A stretch of 64,000 bases of DNA from the NCBI RefSeq assembly GCF_902859855.1, contig NZ_CADIKH010000038.1, positions 1 to 64,000 of the forward strand, in the 5' to 3' direction. The notes beneath the pieces were generated by a model. The model was not told the origin of the DNA and did not search any database. It saw nothing but the letters and a program-made list of their open reading frames with translations. This DNA comes from Paraburkholderia humisilvae. Its GTDB lineage: Bacteria > Pseudomonadota > Gammaproteobacteria > Burkholderiales > Burkholderiaceae. How positions within the stretch are numbered: position 1 is the first letter of the stretch; every line of letters begins with the position of its first letter. Made by a program: the position numbers and the translations under genes. Below, in pieces: positions 61,131 to 64,000 of this stretch.

Positions 61131-63197
61131 TCAGCGGGATGAACCCGGTTTCTTCGGCGCGTTGCCGGATGCCGGCGTGCCCGGCGCATTGCGGCGCCGT
61201 ACGGTTGGCTTGCCGGCGCGCGCTGGCGCGGAGGCCGGTGCCTTTTGTTTCGCGGGGGCTGGGACCGTGCGGGCCGTGCTCGTCGTGCCCGCTGCGCCTG
61301 CCGTGTCGTCGCCGAGGTAGGCCGCGGCGCCGTCGGCCGTTGCTGGCCGCCATACCTGGCCAACCGCAAGGGACTTGAGCTTCTTCTTGCCGCCGTACCA
61401 GAGGTTCACGAGACCGCGCGAGAAGAACACCGCGGAGAACATCGACGTCAGAATGCCGATACAGTGCACGACCGCGAAGCCGCGCACCGGACCCGAGCCG
61501 AACGCGAGCAGTGCAAGGCCGGCGATCAGCGTGGTCACGTTCGAGTCGAGAATGGTCGCCCATGCGTGCGCGTAGCCATTCTGGATCGCTAGCTGCGGCG
61601 GTGCGCCGTTGCGCAGTTCTTCGCGGATGCGTTCGTTGATCAGCACGTTCGCGTCGATTGCCATACCGAGTGCAAGCGCGATAGCGGCGATACCCGGCAG
61701 CGTGAGCGTGGCCTGCAGCATCGACAGGATGGCGACCAGCAGCAACAGGTTCACCGACAGCGCGATCATCGAGATCAGGCCGAACAGCATGTAGTACGCG
61801 ATCATGAACGCCGCGATCGCGATAAAGCCGTAGACGACCGAGTCAAAGCCCTTCTTGATGTTGTCCGCGCCGAGGCTCGGGCCGATCGTGCGTTCCTCGA
61901 TGATGTCCATCGGCGCGGCGAGCGAGCCGGCGCGCAGCAGCAGCGCGAGATCGGCGGCTGCCTGGGGCGTCGGCTGGCCGGTGATCTGGAAGCGATCGCC
62001 AAGCTCGGACTGGATCGTCGCGACCGTCAGCACCTGGCCCTTGCCTCTTTCGAACAGCACGATGGCCATCGGCTTGCCGATGTTGTCGCGCGACACCGCG
62101 CGCACCGCACGGCCTCCGGCCGAGTCCAGACGGATATTGACCGACGGGCGTTGATGCTCGTCAAAGCCCGCCGACGCGTCAATGATGCGATCGCCGGTGA
62201 AGATCACCTGCTTGCGCAACAGCACCGGCACCTGGTTGCCTTGCGTGAACAGCTCGTCGCCCGGCGGCACCGGATCGCCCGGATTCGGGTGCGTGTTGAC
62301 CGGGTCCGCGAGACGCGCTTCGAGCGTCGCGGTGCGGCCGATAATGTCCTTCGCTTTCGCGGTGTCCTGCACGCCCGGCAATTCGACGACGATGCGGTCG
62401 TTGCCCTGCTGCTGGATGACCGGTTCCGCGACGCCCAGTTCGTTGACGCGGTTATGCAGCGTCGTGATGTTCTGCTTGAGCGCGGCCTCCTGCACGGCCT
62501 GCTTCACGGCCGGCGTGAACGTGCCGACCACCTGCCAGCTGCCGCCGTCCTGTGCCTGCTGCGTCGCCCACTGCAATTCGCTGACGCCCTTCGTCAGCTC
62601 CGTGCGTGCCGCTTCGGCGGTGTTCTGATCCGCGAAGCTCGCCACCACCGACTGGCCGACGCGATTGACGCCGCCGTCGCGAATCCGGTTATCACGCAAC
62701 AGCGTGCGCGCATCGGACGCATCCGAATCGAGCTTTTTGTTCAGCGCGCCTTCCATGTCGACCTGCAGCAGGAAGTGCACGCCGCCGCGCAAGTCGAGAC
62801 CGAGGTACATCGGCAGTGCATGCAGCGCGGTCAGCCAGCGCGGCGATGCGCTTTGCAGGTTCAGCGCGACGACGTAGCTCGGATCCGACGGGTCGCTGTT
62901 CAGCGCCTTTTGCAGCAGGTCCTTCACGCGCAATTGCGTATCGGTGTCACGCACGCGCACGCGAATGTTCGCGTTTAACTGCGAATTGTCGAACGTGACT
63001 GCGTCCGGCTTGATCTGGCTCGCCGCCAGCGCTGCTTCGACCTGCGACAGCGTGGTCGAATCGAGCTTGACCGTTGCCTTGCCGCTCGACACCTGCACAG
63101 CCGGCGCTTCGCCGAAGAAGTTGGGCAGCGTGTACAGGAGGCCGATGGCGAGCGCCACCAGCATCACGGCATATTTCCAGAGGGGGTAACGATTCAT
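61131..63197 (-). CDS. secD: Protein translocase accessory subunit SecD
   Basis: The 688-residue protein has six membrane spans and a large periplasmic domain. N-terminal MNRYPLWKYAVMLVALAIGLLYTLPNFFG, the LGLDLRGGVHFLLQVD motif, and ANVLINERIREELRNG in the C-terminal half are family hallmarks. The ATG at 63197 is preferred over a TTG four codons upstream. The C terminus carries a ~90-residue Pro/Ala/basic tail not seen in E. coli SecD (615 residues). It precedes secF and follows yajC. Confidence 0.96.
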   Translation of the reverse strand: MNRYPLWKYAVMLVALAIGLLYTLPNFFGEAPAVQVSSGKATVKLDSTTLSQVEAALAASQIKPDAVTFDNSQLNANIRVRVRDTDTQLRVKDLLQKALNSDPSDPSYVVALNLQSASPRWLTALHALPMYLGLDLRGGVHFLLQVDMEGALNKKLDSDASDARTLLRDNRIRDGGVNRVGQSVVASFADQNTAEAARTELTKGVSELQWATQQAQDGGSWQVVGTFTPAVKQAVQEAALKQNITTLHNRVNELGVAEPVIQQQGNDRIVVELPGVQDTAKAKDIIGRTATLEARLADPVNTHPNPGDPVPPGDELFTQGNQVPVLLRKQVIFTGDRIIDASAGFDEHQRPSVNIRLDSAGGRAVRAVSRDNIGKPMAIVLFERGKGQVLTVATIQSELGDRFQITGQPTPQAAADLALLLRAGSLAAPMDIIEERTIGPSLGADNIKKGFDSVVYGFIAIAAFMIAYYMLFGLISMIALSVNLLLLVAILSMLQATLTLPGIAAIALALGMAIDANVLINERIREELRNGAPPQLAIQNGYAHAWATILDSNVTTLIAGLALLAFGSGPVRGFAVVHCIGILTSMFSAVFFSRGLVNLWYGGKKKLKSLAVGQVWRPATADGAAAYLGDDTAGAAGTTSTARTVPAPAKQKAPASAPARAGKPTVRRRNAPGTPASGNAPKKPGSSR

Positions 63198-63329
63198 GGG
63201 ATGGTCCAACGGACGGTTGGCTGGAAGCGAGGTCTGAGAGCGTGCCCTGAGAAGCGAGGCGTCCGGCTATTGAACGAGACTACGGACGGAGGAAGCCTGC
63301 TGCATTCTTTCCATCCCGCTGCCTGAGAT

Positions 63330-63385
63330 TGCTGCAAGACCACTGCTGCGAGGTCGTTGCCGCGAGGTCGTTGCTGCAAGGCCGC
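63330..63385. repeat. Four 14-base tandem repeats between yajC and secD
   Basis: Units TGCTGCAAGACCAC, TGCTGCGAGGTCGT, TGCCGCGAGGTCGT and TGCTGCAAGGCCGC follow one another without gap. They occupy the ~266-base leader between yajC and secD, where no reading frame with similarity is seen. Confidence 0.7.
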
Positions 63386-63463
63386 GCCGGATTCGACCGG
63401 AACCGCTTCGTCGAAACATGTCGGCACGGGACCTTGCGCGGGGCATGCTCTGTTGCACACGCT

Positions 63464-63793
63464 TTACAGCGACTTGATCGTGCCTTTCGGGAGGATCGTC
63501 GTGACCGAAGCCTTTTGCACGGTGATTTCGGTTCCTTCCGAGATCTCGACGCCCACGTAGGCCTCACCGACCTTGGTGATCTTGCCGACGATGCCGCCGT
63601 TCGTCACGACCTCATCGCCCTTCGCCATCGCCGCGAGCATGTTGCGATGTTCCTTCTGGCGTTTCATTTGCGGGCGAATCATGATGAAGTAGAGCACTGC
63701 GAACATCAAAATGAGCGGCAGGAAGCTCATCAGGCTCGATTCGGCACCCCCCGCGGCACCGCCTTGTGCGAAGGCATTGGGAATTAACGACAC
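63464..63793 (-). CDS. yajC: Preprotein translocase subunit YajC
   Basis: The 109-residue protein has one membrane helix (LMSFLPLILMFAVLYFIMIRPQMKRQKEH) and a cytoplasmic domain with GDEVVTNGGIVGKITKV. It joins SecDF in the Sec holo-translocon. The GTG at 63793 is chosen because GGAG lies eight bases upstream and it gives the short SLIPNAFAQ N terminus normal in this group; an upstream TTG would add nine residues. The order yajC-secD-secF is universal in proteobacteria. Confidence 0.94.
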   Translation of the reverse strand: MSLIPNAFAQGGAAGGAESSLMSFLPLILMFAVLYFIMIRPQMKRQKEHRNMLAAMAKGDEVVTNGGIVGKITKVGEAYVGVEISEGTEITVQKASVTTILPKGTIKSL

Positions 63794-63900
63794 GTTGGTC
63801 TCTCCGTTTTTACCAGTCAAAAAAGTCAGCCGGTTATTCTACCACCGGCCATTTACGCGACGGCGTGCCGAATCAGTATTGCGATCAGGCTGCCCGGTTT

Positions 63901-63999
63901 TGCAAAAGCGTTGCAAAACTGCCGCGAAAGCGCTGCAAAAGTGCGGCAAGCGCGCCGCAAAGACATTGCAATGGCGCGGTGAAGGCACTGCGAAGCGGG
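63901..63999. repeat. Degenerate 11-base tandem repeat at the right edge
   Basis: Nine consecutive 11-base units can be laid out from 63901 to the edge, the clearest being TGCAAAAGCGT, TGCAAAACTGC, CGCGAAAGCGC and TGCAAAAGTGC; later units diverge. It lies upstream of yajC and may continue outside the window. The period is not a multiple of three, so it is unlikely to be coding. Confidence 0.5.
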
Positions 64000-64000
64000 A

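Overview
The window looks like a stretch of the main chromosome of a Burkholderia sensu lato species (Burkholderia, Paraburkholderia or Caballeronia). The evidence is the high GC content and codon use together with the housekeeping gene order: pyrC, rnpB, rplM-rpsI-erpA, tyrS-dtd, ruvCAB, dusB-fis-purH, pepP-ubiH, nudJ-mnmA, a split pntAA-AB-B, and yajC-secD-secF. The genus cannot be settled from the sequence alone. I see no tRNA, insertion sequence, prophage or CRISPR array.

Layout. 1-5.2 kb: the C-terminal part of a giant, repetitive trimeric autotransporter adhesin that enters from the left edge. 5.4-11.2 kb: a gluconate/Entner-Doudoroff block with a HexR-type repressor facing edd-eda, then a GntP-type permease and gluconokinase; HexR-like boxes overlie both divergent promoters. 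11.2-12.3 kb: a single accessory insert, an Abi_2/AbiF-like HEPN protein preceded by a structured intergenic region. 12.5-19.9 kb: purB, then a LysR regulator, a Glu dehydrogenase and the glutamate/aspartate ABC transporter gltIJKL. 19.9-26 kb: a second LysR gene facing a six-gene metabolic cluster (LeuC/LeuD-like hydro-lyase, RraA-type aldolase, aminotransferase, orphan GltI-like binding protein) whose exact pathway I do not recognise.

26-45 kb is core metabolism and information processing: a class II amidotransferase, pyrC, a DUF3025 protein, RNase P RNA, an OsmC-like protein, a predicted free-standing small RNA with an anti-Shine-Dalgarno loop, ribosomal proteins, erpA, anmK, tyrS, dtd, a phosphatase, ruvBAC, purH, fis, dusB, ubiH and pepP. 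45-64 kb: a glutathione transferase, a membrane-anchored FMN glutamate-synthase-like protein, mnmA/nudJ, proton-translocating transhydrogenase, an rRNA methyltransferase, a Pqi lipid-transport operon, cytochrome b561 with two YceI proteins, and the SecDF-YajC secretion accessory complex.

The parts most worth following up are the AbiF-like gene with its putative RNA partner (11.2-12.3 kb), the LeuCD-RraA-aminotransferase cluster with its palindromic LysR operator (20-26 kb), and the small RNA at 30.6 kb. Function calls rest on motif recognition by eye; no database search or folding program was run.
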